Part shown: piece by piece, positions 15,309 to 23,524 of the stretch
Layout: every line of letters begins with the position of its first letter
How positions within the stretch are numbered: the first letter of the stretch is position 1
Assembly: GCA_045599035.1 (NCBI GenBank)
Contig: JAZRVI010000005.1
Span: 1-29,336 of the forward strand
From: CATZDY01 sp045599035
GTDB lineage: Bacteria > Bacillota > Desulfotomaculia > Desulfotomaculales > Desulfocucumaceae
Length of the DNA stretch: 29,336 nucleotides
Direction of reading: 5' to 3'
Made by a program: the position numbers and the translations under genes
Notes under the pieces: generated by a model
The model's input: only the letters and a program-made list of their open reading frames with translations
The model's database searches: none
Told to the model about the DNA's origin: nothing

Positions 15309-15328
15309 TTTGTATAGCTGTATACAAA
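15309..15328. promoter_or_regulatory. Palindromic operator candidate upstream of hydCBA (Rex-like spacing)
   Basis: TTTGTATA (15309-15316) and TATACAAA (15321-15328) are perfect arms around GCTG. The core TTGT-N10-ACAA resembles the outer half-sites of Rex, the NADH/NAD+-sensing repressor, but the inner bases differ from the clostridial TTGTTAANNNNTTAACAA form. It lies about 60 bases upstream of the -35 and close to the terminator of the preceding gene, so it could also be part of an RNA hairpin. Confidence 0.4.
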
Positions 15329-15340
15329 GATCCACGCTGT

Positions 15341-15387
15341 TTAAAAATAAAATGCAGATCTGGATGTTTGGTCTGGATCTGCATTTT
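15341..15387 (-). terminator. Terminator of the sugar-nucleotide dehydratase gene
   Basis: AAAATGCAGATC (15349-15360) pairs perfectly with GATCTGCATTTT (15376-15387). On the minus strand it is followed by ATTTTT. It separates the polysaccharide gene from the hydrogenase operon. Confidence 0.85.
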
Positions 15388-15398
15388 GCTAACTATTT

Positions 15399-17399
15399 TT
15401 ATTCACAGGCGGCTTTGTCTATTTCCTGAATTTGCTTTTTCAGTTCAGCCGAATTATTTTTTACTTTCTGCATTTCTTCAGAATTAATTGCTTCCTTATT
15501 TACTTCTTCCGGATCTTTATAGGTGGGTACGACTCGTTTCATGGTCTCTTTAATCAAAGGAGCTTCAATATCTCCTTCTGCTGCCCGCAAAGCCCTTTGC
15601 AGAACCAGAATTTTTTCGTCTACCTCCCGTCTGCTCAAGGGAGTATCGCGTTCCACAAAAATCAATTTATTCAGGGTCACATTCAGATCTTCAGTCTCAA
15701 TCAATAATTCTTCATAAAGCTTTTCGCCTGGCCGCAGACCAATTTCTACAATATCAATATCCTGATAGGGACGATATCCGGACAAACGAATCATATTTTC
15801 GGCCAAATCCAAAATCTTAATGGGACTTCCCATATCCAAAACAAATAATTCTCCATTGGAGGCCATAGCTCCAGCTTCCATAACCAATTGAGAAGCTTCT
15901 GGAATAGTCATAAAATACCTGATAATTCGTTTATCAGTTATAGTAATCGGACCCCCATTTTCAATTTGGGTGCGGAACAGAGGAATGACCGAGCCATTGG
16001 AACCCAGAACATTGCCAAAACGCACGGCTGAAAAAGCGGTTTGACTGTCGGTTCGGCATTGAATGATCATTTCACACATTCGCTTGGAAGCTCCCATAAT
16101 ATTGGTGGGATTAACGGCCTTGTCAGTGGAGATCAAAATAAATTTGTCTGCCCGATATTTTTCGGCTAAATTGGCAGTTTTATAGGTTCCCAAAATATTA
16201 TTTTTTATTGCCTCGCAGCCGCTGTGTTCCATTAAGGGAACATGCTTGTGTGCTGCGGCGTGAAAAATTATTTGAGGTCGATAGTGAGCAAAAATGGCTT
16301 CCATGCGAATCGAATCCCGCACCGAAGCAATTTCCACATTCAGTTTAAGCTTATCTCCGTATTTACGGATCAATTCCTGCTGAATGTCATAAGCATTATT
16401 TTCATAAATATCCAAAATAATCAATTGCTGGGGATTATGTTTGGCGATCTGGCGGCACAACTCGCTTCCAATGGAGCCGCCTCCTCCAGTGACCAGAACT
16501 GTTTTGCCGGTATAATAAGCCTGTACATTTTCATTGTTAATTTTAATACTATCCCGGAACAGCAAATCTTCAATTCTGATTTCCCGAATTTGCCGTTTGT
16601 TAGCTATATAATCATTACCCTGGGTATTAAAAGGAAAATCAAAAACCTTGACCTTCCATTCATGCTGGCTATAAAATTCATAAAGTTTTTCTATTTTTTC
16701 GTTATTAATATCACTAATAGCAATAATTACCTCTTGTACCGGCATATTTTTTAAAACATCCAGAATATTTTCCTCTGGATAAATTTTTAAACCACAAACC
16801 TGCTTGCCAATCTTGTTGTGATCTATATCAATAAAACAAATCGGTTTATAGTTAGAATTGTCACTATATAAAAGCTCCTCAGCTAATAAAGTTCCGGATT
16901 GTCCAGCTCCAGCAATAGCTACCCCGATTTTGTTAATATCCTTTAAATTAACATTAAGATGCCGATAATATTGCTGATAAACAAACCGGGAAGAAAGAGT
17001 CATGATATCAAACAAAGCTATGATCATGATTAATTGCCGCAATTCAATTTGATTAAACAGGATCCAACAAAAAAAGATCCCGATCAATCCCCCCATTAAA
17101 TCAGCCAAAACAATTTGCAAATAAGCCCGAGAATTAGCATATCTCCAAACATTATTATAAATTCCAAAAACCAGTCGGCAAAGCAAAGTTATCCCTAAAA
17201 ACAAGCCAATTTGAGAAATATATTCCCCAACTGAAAATTTTTGATCTGCCAAAAACAAGTATTCAATCCCATAATTTATCAAAAAAACTATAAACAAACA
17301 AACAGCATCAATTCCGAGCAATTGGAGCTTTCGAATTTTCCTGACTTTATTTGTTACTTTATTCTCTGACTCAAAAGCTAATTGAGGCATTATATTCAC
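15399..17399 (-). CDS. Membrane-bound UDP-N-acetylhexosamine 4,6-dehydratase family protein (CapD/EpsC/WbpM type)
   Basis: The 666-residue product makes a 4-keto-6-deoxy sugar nucleotide for surface polysaccharide or glycan. Hydrophobic helices fall at about 27-47, 62-80, 98-115 and 120-135. A CoA-binding-like Rossmann region (VAIAGAGQSG, 160-169) follows, then the dehydratase domain with TGGGGSIGSE (304-313) and STDKAVNPTNIMGASKR (424-440). In this motif the usual SDR Tyr is Met435 and Lys439 is kept, as in the large membrane dehydratases. The last 40 or so residues are charged and probably disordered. The start is GTG 17399 or, with a weak site GAAGTG upstream, ATG 17390. It is expressed alone or after the deacetylase gene and ends in a strong terminator. 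Confidence 0.88.
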   Translation of the reverse strand: MNIMPQLAFESENKVTNKVRKIRKLQLLGIDAVCLFIVFLINYGIEYLFLADQKFSVGEYISQIGLFLGITLLCRLVFGIYNNVWRYANSRAYLQIVLADLMGGLIGIFFCWILFNQIELRQLIMIIALFDIMTLSSRFVYQQYYRHLNVNLKDINKIGVAIAGAGQSGTLLAEELLYSDNSNYKPICFIDIDHNKIGKQVCGLKIYPEENILDVLKNMPVQEVIIAISDINNEKIEKLYEFYSQHEWKVKVFDFPFNTQGNDYIANKRQIREIRIEDLLFRDSIKINNENVQAYYTGKTVLVTGGGGSIGSELCRQIAKHNPQQLIILDIYENNAYDIQQELIRKYGDKLKLNVEIASVRDSIRMEAIFAHYRPQIIFHAAAHKHVPLMEHSGCEAIKNNILGTYKTANLAEKYRADKFILISTDKAVNPTNIMGASKRMCEMIIQCRTDSQTAFSAVRFGNVLGSNGSVIPLFRTQIENGGPITITDKRIIRYFMTIPEASQLVMEAGAMASNGELFVLDMGSPIKILDLAENMIRLSGYRPYQDIDIVEIGLRPGEKLYEELLIETEDLNVTLNKLIFVERDTPLSRREVDEKILVLQRALRAAEGDIEAPLIKETMKRVVPTYKDPEEVNKEAINSEEMQKVKNNSAELKKQIQEIDKAACE

Positions 17400-17621
17400 T
17401 TCTTTTCCAAATTATTTAACTAACTACCACGCATCTGAAGGCACACAAACTGTAACTTCACAACTGCAGCAGCATCTTACATTTCCGACCTGGTATCAGG
17501 AACTTGATATTAATCCCCCTACCATACAGATTCATAGCTCCAATACGGCCATCCAAAACAAATAATGTATGCTTTAGGTTGTTTTCAATGGTGAATTTCT
17601 GCATTCAACAACCGAAAGGAT
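17400..17621. other. Gene-free stretch between the dehydratase and deacetylase genes
   Basis: I see no ORF with a ribosome site. An inverted repeat with one mismatch (17572-17583 with 17607-17618; core GGTTGTT/AACAACC, 23-base loop) follows the deacetylase stop on the minus strand. It lacks a clear T run, so it is at best a weak terminator. No promoter stands out. Confidence 0.4.
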
Positions 17622-18482
17622 CTAGTTTCTCTGGCAAATCCCGACTGCTTCTTCTCCGGAATAGTCAGCTCTCATAGTTATTCTGTAATAAATATCGGGT
17701 TTATAGCGTAATGTGTTTAAACCCGGCTGAGTTGAAAAAAGAAAACCCATTCCCAAATCAGAAGCAATATCCATGCAGTCCTTATTATAACTGCCATAAG
17801 GGAAAGATAAAGCCACAGCCTGATGATTCAAATATTCTTTTAAACCATTTTGAGCCAAAACCAGATCCTCTTTAATTCTCTGATGATAGGCTTCCAAACT
17901 TTCTTCCTGTCCATCAACCGGAATTCTGGTCGTCATTAAAGGCTGGCTTTCATCGGCAATTTCAACTGTATGATGCAAATCATAGGTATGAGTTTGAATA
18001 TCAATCAAGCCGCTGGCCTCCATTTCCTGAGCCTCCTGCCAGGTCATAAAGATTGCCAGACCTTTTTCCGGATCTGTTTCATCCCGAAGATTAGCTCCAA
18101 TAACAAAAATAACCGCCTGCATATCCATTTTCTGCAAGATGGGATAAGCTAAAAGATAATTGCTTTCATAACCATCATCAAAAGTAATCAGCAAAGGCTT
18201 ATCAGGCAAATCTCCCTCTCCTTGATAATAAGCCTCCAGCTCCTGCAAAGAAACTGTTTGGTAACCATTTTCCGTAAAAGCTTCCAGTTGTTCCTGAAAG
18301 CGTTCCGGAGTGATAATTACTCCGCCCTTTTCCTGCGGGTCAAAGCTTCCGGCATTTTGAAGATGATGATAGGTCAAAATTGTCAAGAATTTCTGATTTG
18401 GTTGACCATATATAATTAAAAAAATTATTATTACTATTAAAACCAATAATAATCCAATTTTAATACCAAATTTCCAATTCAT
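17622..18482 (-). CDS. Membrane-anchored polysaccharide deacetylase (NodB domain)
   Basis: The 286-residue product starts at ATG 18482, which has AGGTGA upstream; a longer reading to 18590 would run through the promoter. One N-terminal hydrophobic helix (about 6-26) should anchor it with the catalytic domain outside. NodB motifs are LTYHHL near the start of the domain, LLITFDDGY (metal-binding Asp pair) and THTYDLHH (metal-binding His pair), followed by SFPYGSYN. The His motif THTYDLHH is like that of PgaB/IcaB-type poly-N-acetylglucosamine deacetylases, so exopolysaccharide or cell-wall glycan is a likely substrate. It neighbours the dehydratase gene, which also fits surface polysaccharide work. 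Confidence 0.88.
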   Translation of the reverse strand: MNWKFGIKIGLLLVLIVIIIFLIIYGQPNQKFLTILTYHHLQNAGSFDPQEKGGVIITPERFQEQLEAFTENGYQTVSLQELEAYYQGEGDLPDKPLLITFDDGYESNYLLAYPILQKMDMQAVIFVIGANLRDETDPEKGLAIFMTWQEAQEMEASGLIDIQTHTYDLHHTVEIADESQPLMTTRIPVDGQEESLEAYHQRIKEDLVLAQNGLKEYLNHQAVALSFPYGSYNKDCMDIASDLGMGFLFSTQPGLNTLRYKPDIYYRITMRADYSGEEAVGICQRN

Positions 18483-18521
18483 AAATTCACCTGATTTTAC
18501 TTTCTCCTCAATTATAATACA

Positions 18522-18551
18522 ATTATAACATAAACCCCTAAGTAACAGCAA
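18522..18551 (-). promoter_or_regulatory. Promoter of the polysaccharide deacetylase gene
   Basis: On the minus strand TTGCTG (18551-18546) and TATAAT (18527-18522) are 18 bases apart, with TGT in front of the -10. It is divergent from the hdr promoter; the whole 18483-18799 gap is regulatory DNA without an ORF. Confidence 0.65.
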
Positions 18552-18671
18552 ATTTTTTTGGAAATTTCTTAAGCAAATTTTCCTTTTCAAGCCAATTTAT
18601 CCTAACAATTGTTCTGGATTCGCATAAATTTCCTGTCGAAAAGTATTGTTTTTAAAGGCAGAGCTTGTTAT

Positions 18672-18703
18672 ACTTGATTAGGTAAACTCAAGTTTATTAT
18701 AAT
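18672..18703 (+). promoter_or_regulatory. Promoter of hdrCBA with an overlapping inverted repeat
   Basis: TTGATT (18674-18679) and TATAAT (18698-18703) are 18 bases apart. ACTTGA (18672-18677) and TCAAGT (18688-18693) form an inverted repeat covering the -35 and most of the spacer, so a bound dimer would block polymerase. Confidence 0.55.
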
Positions 18704-18715
18704 TCGGTATTTAGC

Positions 18716-18741
18716 TAATTATGAGCAAATGCCCATAATTA
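18716..18741 (+). promoter_or_regulatory. Second palindrome in the hdrCBA leader
   Basis: TAATTATG (18716-18723) and CATAATTA (18734-18741) are perfect arms. GC/GC inside them can extend the pairing. It lies just after the expected transcript start and could be an operator or a leader hairpin. Confidence 0.45.
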
Positions 18742-18799
18742 AGTTTAAAAATATAATATTTCTTAATATATTCAAGCTTTTAAGGAAGGAGTTGGGTTG

Positions 18800-19339
18800 A
18801 TGGAATTCTTGGCCGAACAAGATAATTCATTTCTGGAGTCCATCAAAAAATTAAGTGGTCAGTCAATCGATCTGTGCTTTCAATGTCAAAAATGTGCTTC
18901 CGGCTGTACTATGGCTGGAGATGCTCAATATGCCCCCAATCAAATTATCAGAATGATTCAATTGGGCTTGAAGGAACAGGTTTTACAGTCTGACAGTATC
19001 TGGCTTTGCACCGGCTGCGAAACCTGCGGAGCTCGCTGCCCCAATGACATTGACAGCGGCGAGGTTATGGATGCTTTAAAAGAAACTGCTGTCAAAGAAC
19101 AAAACATTAACCAGCCCAAAATTTATGCTTTCAACAAAATTTTCCTGGACTATGTCAAAAATACCGGAAGAATTAATGAAGGCATGATGATGGCCAAATA
19201 CAAAATGAAATTTAAAGACTTTTCCGATATGGATTATGGTCGGATGATGTTCTTCAAAGGTAAAATTAATCCGTTCAGCAAAAAAATCAAAAACCGGGAA
19301 CGCATTAAAAGAATTTTTGCCGAAACTCTGGAAAAATAA
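18800..19339 (+). CDS. hdrC: HdrC-like ferredoxin subunit of a heterodisulfide-reductase-type complex
   Basis: The 179-residue product has two [4Fe-4S] motifs: C26, C29, C32, C36 (CFQCQKCASGC) and C70, C73, C76, C80 (CTGCETCGARCP). It passes electrons between HdrA and HdrB. ATG 18800 has AAGGAAGGAG eight bases upstream; a TTG three bases earlier is unlikely. There are no membrane helices, so this is the soluble type and not the HdrDE or DsrMK membrane form. First gene of hdrCBA, 29 bases before hdrB. Confidence 0.92.
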   Translation: MEFLAEQDNSFLESIKKLSGQSIDLCFQCQKCASGCTMAGDAQYAPNQIIRMIQLGLKEQVLQSDSIWLCTGCETCGARCPNDIDSGEVMDALKETAVKEQNINQPKIYAFNKIFLDYVKNTGRINEGMMMAKYKMKFKDFSDMDYGRMMFFKGKINPFSKKIKNRERIKRIFAETLEK

Positions 19340-19368
19340 ATCCTTAAATTTTAAGGAGGTAACTATTT

Positions 19369-20220
19369 ATGGATTTAGCCTACTATCCCGGCTGCTCACT
19401 GGAAGCAACCGCCAAAGAATTTAATTTGTCGGCTCAATTAGCTATCAAAGCTTTAGGCATAAATTTAAAAGAATTAGATGACTGGGTTTGCTGCGGAGCA
19501 ACTTCGGCTCACAGCACCAACCTGGATCTGGCTTTGACCCTGCCGGCTCACAATCTGGCTCAGGCTCAGGAAGCCGGATTGGATATTGCCATTCCCTGTG
19601 CAGCCTGTTACAATCGCATGAAAAAAACTGAATACACCTTAATTAATGATCCCCAAAAACGGGAAATGATTGAAAAAATCGTGGGCTTCAAATATAACGG
19701 GAGTGTCAAAAGCATTACTTTATTGGAAGCAGTCGCCGGACGACTGGGCGTAAAGGCCGTTGCCGAAAAAGTGCAAAAACCCCTTAAGGACTTGAAGCTG
19801 GCCTGCTACTATGGCTGCCTGTTGGTTCGTCCGCCTCGCCTGGGCAATTTTGACCGGCCTGAAAACCCTACTTCCATGGATGAAATTATGCAGGCTTTGG
19901 GAGCAGAACCGGTCAAATGGTCTTATAAAACCGACTGCTGCGGTGCCAGCCTGTCTTTGACAGCTACCGATCAGGTAGTCAGCTGGGTTTCCAGAATTTT
20001 GGATAAAGCCGTCGAAGCCGGAGCAGATGCCATTGTAACAGCCTGTCCTTTGTGTCAAAGCAACTTGGAAATGCGGCGGAGAGATCGTTTAAAAGGAATC
20101 CCGGTTTTCTATTTTACCGAATTAATCGGTCTGGCCTTAAATGTTCCTCAAACAGCAAGCTGGCTGAAAAAACATTTAGTTAACCCCATTCCGCTGCTGC
20201 AATCCAAATCACTGCTGTAA
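19369..20220 (+). CDS. hdrB: HdrB-like subunit with two CCG domains
   Basis: The 283-residue product carries both cysteine-rich CCG motifs: C9, C41-C42, C77, C80 and C146, C150, C190-C191, C226, C229. In methanogen HdrB these bind the two unusual non-cubane [4Fe-4S] clusters that reduce the CoM-S-S-CoB disulfide. All cysteines seem present, so a disulfide- or thiol-active site is likely. The substrate in a bacterium is not CoM-S-S-CoB and is unknown. ATG 19369 has AAGGAGGT upstream. It lies 17 bases before hdrA. Confidence 0.92.
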   Translation: MDLAYYPGCSLEATAKEFNLSAQLAIKALGINLKELDDWVCCGATSAHSTNLDLALTLPAHNLAQAQEAGLDIAIPCAACYNRMKKTEYTLINDPQKREMIEKIVGFKYNGSVKSITLLEAVAGRLGVKAVAEKVQKPLKDLKLACYYGCLLVRPPRLGNFDRPENPTSMDEIMQALGAEPVKWSYKTDCCGASLSLTATDQVVSWVSRILDKAVEAGADAIVTACPLCQSNLEMRRRDRLKGIPVFYFTELIGLALNVPQTASWLKKHLVNPIPLLQSKSLL

Positions 20221-20237
20221 TTAAGGAGGTTGGCAAT

Positions 20238-23200
20238 TTGAGTAAAAATAAATACGCTGATAAAATCAAAAATCCTAAAAATCCGCCTGCTTCTGCCAAG
20301 CCGGAAACAATCCAGGCTCAACAGCCTGCCCCGGAAACCGTCGAAACCGCTGCTCCGATTGAAACTAAACCGGCTGCTCCTCCCAGACCAGCCGGAGATC
20401 CCAATATCATCGGTTCAGTTTTGGTCATTGGAGCCGGAATTAGTGGAATGCAGTCTTCCTTGGATATGGCCGAAATGGGCTTTAAGGTTTATCTGGTCGA
20501 AAAAACTGCCGCCATTGGCGGTCGAATGCCCATGCTGGATAAAACCTTCCCCACCAATGACTGTTCCATGTGCATTTTGTCGCCCAAGCTGGTAGAATGC
20601 GGACGGCACCGTAATATTGAAGTTTTAACCACCTCAGAGGTGGTTTCCCTGACCGGCGAACCGGGCAAATATCAAGTTAAAATTAAACAGCATCCCCGCT
20701 TTATTGATGTTGATAAATGTTTGGGCTGTAGCAACTGTGCAGAAGCTTGTCCCGTTAAGGTAGATGATGAATTTAACCAGAATATGGGCAAACGCAAAGC
20801 CGTTTACAAGCTTTATCCCCAGGCCTACCCCAACGCTTATACCATTGACCCCACCCAATGCCTGCGTCTGAGAAAGGGTTATAACCCCAAGGTTTGCGGC
20901 AAATGTATTGAAGCATGTCAGGCCGGAGCTATTGACCACCAGATGAAGGAAAAAGAAATCGATATTACGGTCGGAGCGGTAATTATCTGCACCGGCTTTG
21001 ATCTCTTTAATGCCGAATTAAGAGGCGAATTTGGTTACGGAATCTATCCCAATGTTATTACCAGCCTGCAATTTGAAAGAATGCTTTCCGCTTCCGGCCC
21101 CTACAAAGGTCATGTGCAAAGACCTTCTGACAACAAGGAACCCAAAAAGATTGCCTTTATTCAATGTGTTGGTTCCCGGGATGTCTGCAAGGACAATGGC
21201 GGCTACTGCTCCTCAGTTTGCTGTATGTATGCCACCAAGGAAAGCATTATTGCCCGGGAGCATGTTCCCGGCCTGGATTCCACCATTTTCTGCATTGATG
21301 TTCGAGCTTTTGGGAAAGACTTTGAAAAATATTATAACCGAGCCAAAAATGATTATAATGTCCGCTATGTCAAATGTATGGTTTCCACCGTGCGGGAAAT
21401 TCCCGGCAGTCAGGATCTGCGGCTTAAATACCGCAATCCGGACGGCAGCTTCACAGAAGAAGATTTCGACATGGTTATTTTGTCAGTTGGTTTAAAACCC
21501 AATGCCAGTGCCTCCGAAATTTCCCGAATTTTAGATGTGGAAATGAACCAATACAATTTCTGCGAACTGAAACCCCATACCGGCGTTCAGACCTCCCGAA
21601 AAGGAATCTTTGTTGCGGGAGCCTTCAGCGGCCCCAAGGATATTCCGGAAACCGTTATGCAGGCTTCTGCTGCCGCTGGAGATTGTTCCACCTTCCTGGC
21701 TCCTTCCAAGAATACTCTGGTTTCGGAAAAGGAATTTCCGCCGGAAATCAATGTCGAAGGTCAGGAACCCCGCATTGGAGTTTTTGTTTGCCACTGCGGG
21801 ATCAACATCAGCAGCGTAGTCAGCATTCCGGAAGTTTTGGAACATGTCAAAACCCTGCCTAATGTGGTTTACGCTCAAGACTGCCTGTATGCCTGTTCCC
21901 AGGATAATCAGGCCAATATGGTTGACCTGATCAAGGAACATAACTTGAATCGAATTATTGTGGCCTCCTGTTCCCCTCGGACTCACAAGCCCCTGTTCCA
22001 GGAAACCATGCGGGAATCCGGCTTGAATAAACAATTATTTGAAATGGCCAACATTCGGGATCAATGTTCTTGGGTTCACCAGAAAGAACCGGAAAAAGCA
22101 ACCATCAAAGCTAAAGACTTAATCAGCATGATTGTAGCCAAATCCGCTTTATTAAAACCGATTGAACCTATTGTCGTAGGGGTTATTCCTGCCTGTATGG
22201 TGATCGGAGGCGGAATCGCCGGCATGAATACGGCTTTAACCCTATCCGAACAGGGCTATCAGGTGCATTTAATCGAAAAAAGCAATCAACTGGGCGGAAT
22301 GGCTCATCGTATTATGGATCAGGATACCCAGAGCTATTTAAAAGACTTGATCGCCAAGGTTGAAGCCGATGCCCGAATTAATGTGCATTATGCCTGCGAA
22401 GTCAGCGAAGTTTCCGGCTATGTCGGCAATTTTAAAACCAAGCTTTCCAATGGAGATTTTATTGACCATGGAGCAACAGTAATTGCTACTGGTGCGGAAG
22501 AAAGCAAGCCAACTGAATATTTATACGGGGAAGATGATCGGGTTCTGACCCAATTGGAAATGGATGAAGCTTTAAGTCGGAATGATGCCCGAATTGCCTC
22601 GGCCAAAACCGTTGCTTTGATCCAGTGCGTTGGCTCCCGGGAAGACCATCGTCCCTATTGCAGCCGAATTTGCTGCACCAAGGGCGTAAAAATGGCCATT
22701 CGCTTAAAAGAAAGCAATCCCAAACTGAATGTAGTTGTACTCTATCGGGATATTCGGACTTATGGCTTCAATGAAGATTTATATCGGGAAGCCCGAAGCA
22801 AAGGGGTTTTCTTTATCCGTTATGAAGTAGAAAGCAAGCCTAAGGTCAGCAAGGATGGTTCCGGCCTGAAGATTGAAGTCCATGATCCCATTTTAAATCA
22901 GCCGATCAGCATTAAACCGGATCTGCTGGTTTTGGCGGCAGCCATTACCCCCCAGGAATCCAACCATCAGTTATCCCAGGTCTTCAAGGTTCCCCTGAAC
23001 CCGGATAACTTCTTCCTGGAAGCTCATATGAAGCTGCGTCCGGTTGACTTTGCGGCAGAAGGTATTTTCATGGCTGGTTTGGCTCATGGCCCCAAAAATA
23101 TCGAAGAAAGTATTTCTCAGGCCAAAGCTGCGGCTGGCCGGGCAGCCACCGTTCTAGGTCGAACCAAATTGGAATCCAAAGGGGTTACTGCGGTAGTTGA

Positions 23201-23423
23201 TCCGGATAAATGTGCCTCCTGCCTGACCTGTGTTCGGCTTTGCCCCTTTAATGCTCCTCGCATCAGCAAAGCAACCAACTTTAAAGCGGAAATCGAAGGG
23301 GTTATCTGTCAGGGCTGCGGCACCTGTGCCGGAGAATGTCCCAACAAGGCCATTACCTTGCAGGGCTATACTGACAAACAATATATTTCTATGTGTGATG
23401 CTTTATTTGCACAAAACAAATAG
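20238..23423 (+). CDS. hdrA: Double HdrA: fused flavin/FeS subunit with two FAD modules
   Basis: The 1061-residue product is far longer than methanogen HdrA (about 650). Residues 12-54 form a Pro/Ala/Glu-rich linker. Module 1 has FAD motif GAGISG (65-70), the HdrA signature TFPTNDCSMCIL (103-114), and ferredoxin cysteines C161, C164, C167, C171 plus C208, C220, C223, C227. Module 2 starts with VFVCHCG (515-521), as at the N-terminus of methanogen HdrA. It then has FAD motif GGGIAG (657-662) but lacks the DCSxC signature, and ends with two clusters (C992, C995, C998, C1002; C1024, C1027, C1030, C1034). HdrA flavins can bifurcate electrons; whether both FADs are active is open. The start is TTG 20238 behind AAGGAGGT. 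No MvhD, FloxCD, hydrogenase large subunit or formate dehydrogenase is encoded next to it. Confidence 0.9.
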   Translation: MSKNKYADKIKNPKNPPASAKPETIQAQQPAPETVETAAPIETKPAAPPRPAGDPNIIGSVLVIGAGISGMQSSLDMAEMGFKVYLVEKTAAIGGRMPMLDKTFPTNDCSMCILSPKLVECGRHRNIEVLTTSEVVSLTGEPGKYQVKIKQHPRFIDVDKCLGCSNCAEACPVKVDDEFNQNMGKRKAVYKLYPQAYPNAYTIDPTQCLRLRKGYNPKVCGKCIEACQAGAIDHQMKEKEIDITVGAVIICTGFDLFNAELRGEFGYGIYPNVITSLQFERMLSASGPYKGHVQRPSDNKEPKKIAFIQCVGSRDVCKDNGGYCSSVCCMYATKESIIAREHVPGLDSTIFCIDVRAFGKDFEKYYNRAKNDYNVRYVKCMVSTVREIPGSQDLRLKYRNPDGSFTEEDFDMVILSVGLKPNASASEISRILDVEMNQYNFCELKPHTGVQTSRKGIFVAGAFSGPKDIPETVMQASAAAGDCSTFLAPSKNTLVSEKEFPPEINVEGQEPRIGVFVCHCGINISSVVSIPEVLEHVKTLPNVVYAQDCLYACSQDNQANMVDLIKEHNLNRIIVASCSPRTHKPLFQETMRESGLNKQLFEMANIRDQCSWVHQKEPEKATIKAKDLISMIVAKSALLKPIEPIVVGVIPACMVIGGGIAGMNTALTLSEQGYQVHLIEKSNQLGGMAHRIMDQDTQSYLKDLIAKVEADARINVHYACEVSEVSGYVGNFKTKLSNGDFIDHGATVIATGAEESKPTEYLYGEDDRVLTQLEMDEALSRNDARIASAKTVALIQCVGSREDHRPYCSRICCTKGVKMAIRLKESNPKLNVVVLYRDIRTYGFNEDLYREARSKGVFFIRYEVESKPKVSKDGSGLKIEVHDPILNQPISIKPDLLVLAAAITPQESNHQLSQVFKVPLNPDNFFLEAHMKLRPVDFAAEGIFMAGLAHGPKNIEESISQAKAAAGRAATVLGRTKLESKGVTAVVDPDKCASCLTCVRLCPFNAPRISKATNFKAEIEGVICQGCGTCAGECPNKAITLQGYTDKQYISMCDALFAQNK

Positions 23424-23437
23424 CTTTGCAGCAAGTC

Positions 23438-23474
23438 AAAAGGGTATCCCTAAAAGCAGGGATACCCTTTTTTT
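23438..23474 (+). terminator. Terminator of the hdrCBA operon
   Basis: AAAAGGGTATCCCT (23438-23451) pairs with AGGGATACCCTTTT (23458-23471) around six bases and continues into a T run. Confidence 0.9.
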
Positions 23475-23481
23475 AATTTCC

Positions 23482-23512
23482 AATCAACAAACCCCAACGC
23501 AAAGTCGGGGTT
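23482..23512 (-). terminator. Terminator of purC
   Basis: AACCCCAAC (23490-23498) and GTCGGGGTT (23504-23512) form a nine-base stem with one wobble pair. On the minus strand it is followed by TGTTGATTGG, a weak T-rich tail. Confidence 0.6.
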
Positions 23513-23524
23513 CCTAAATATATT

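Noticed and set aside
15309..15328. Treating the palindrome as a terminator of the upstream gene
   Set aside because: A much stronger hairpin with a T run already follows that gene at 15341-15387, and this dyad lacks a T run on the minus strand.
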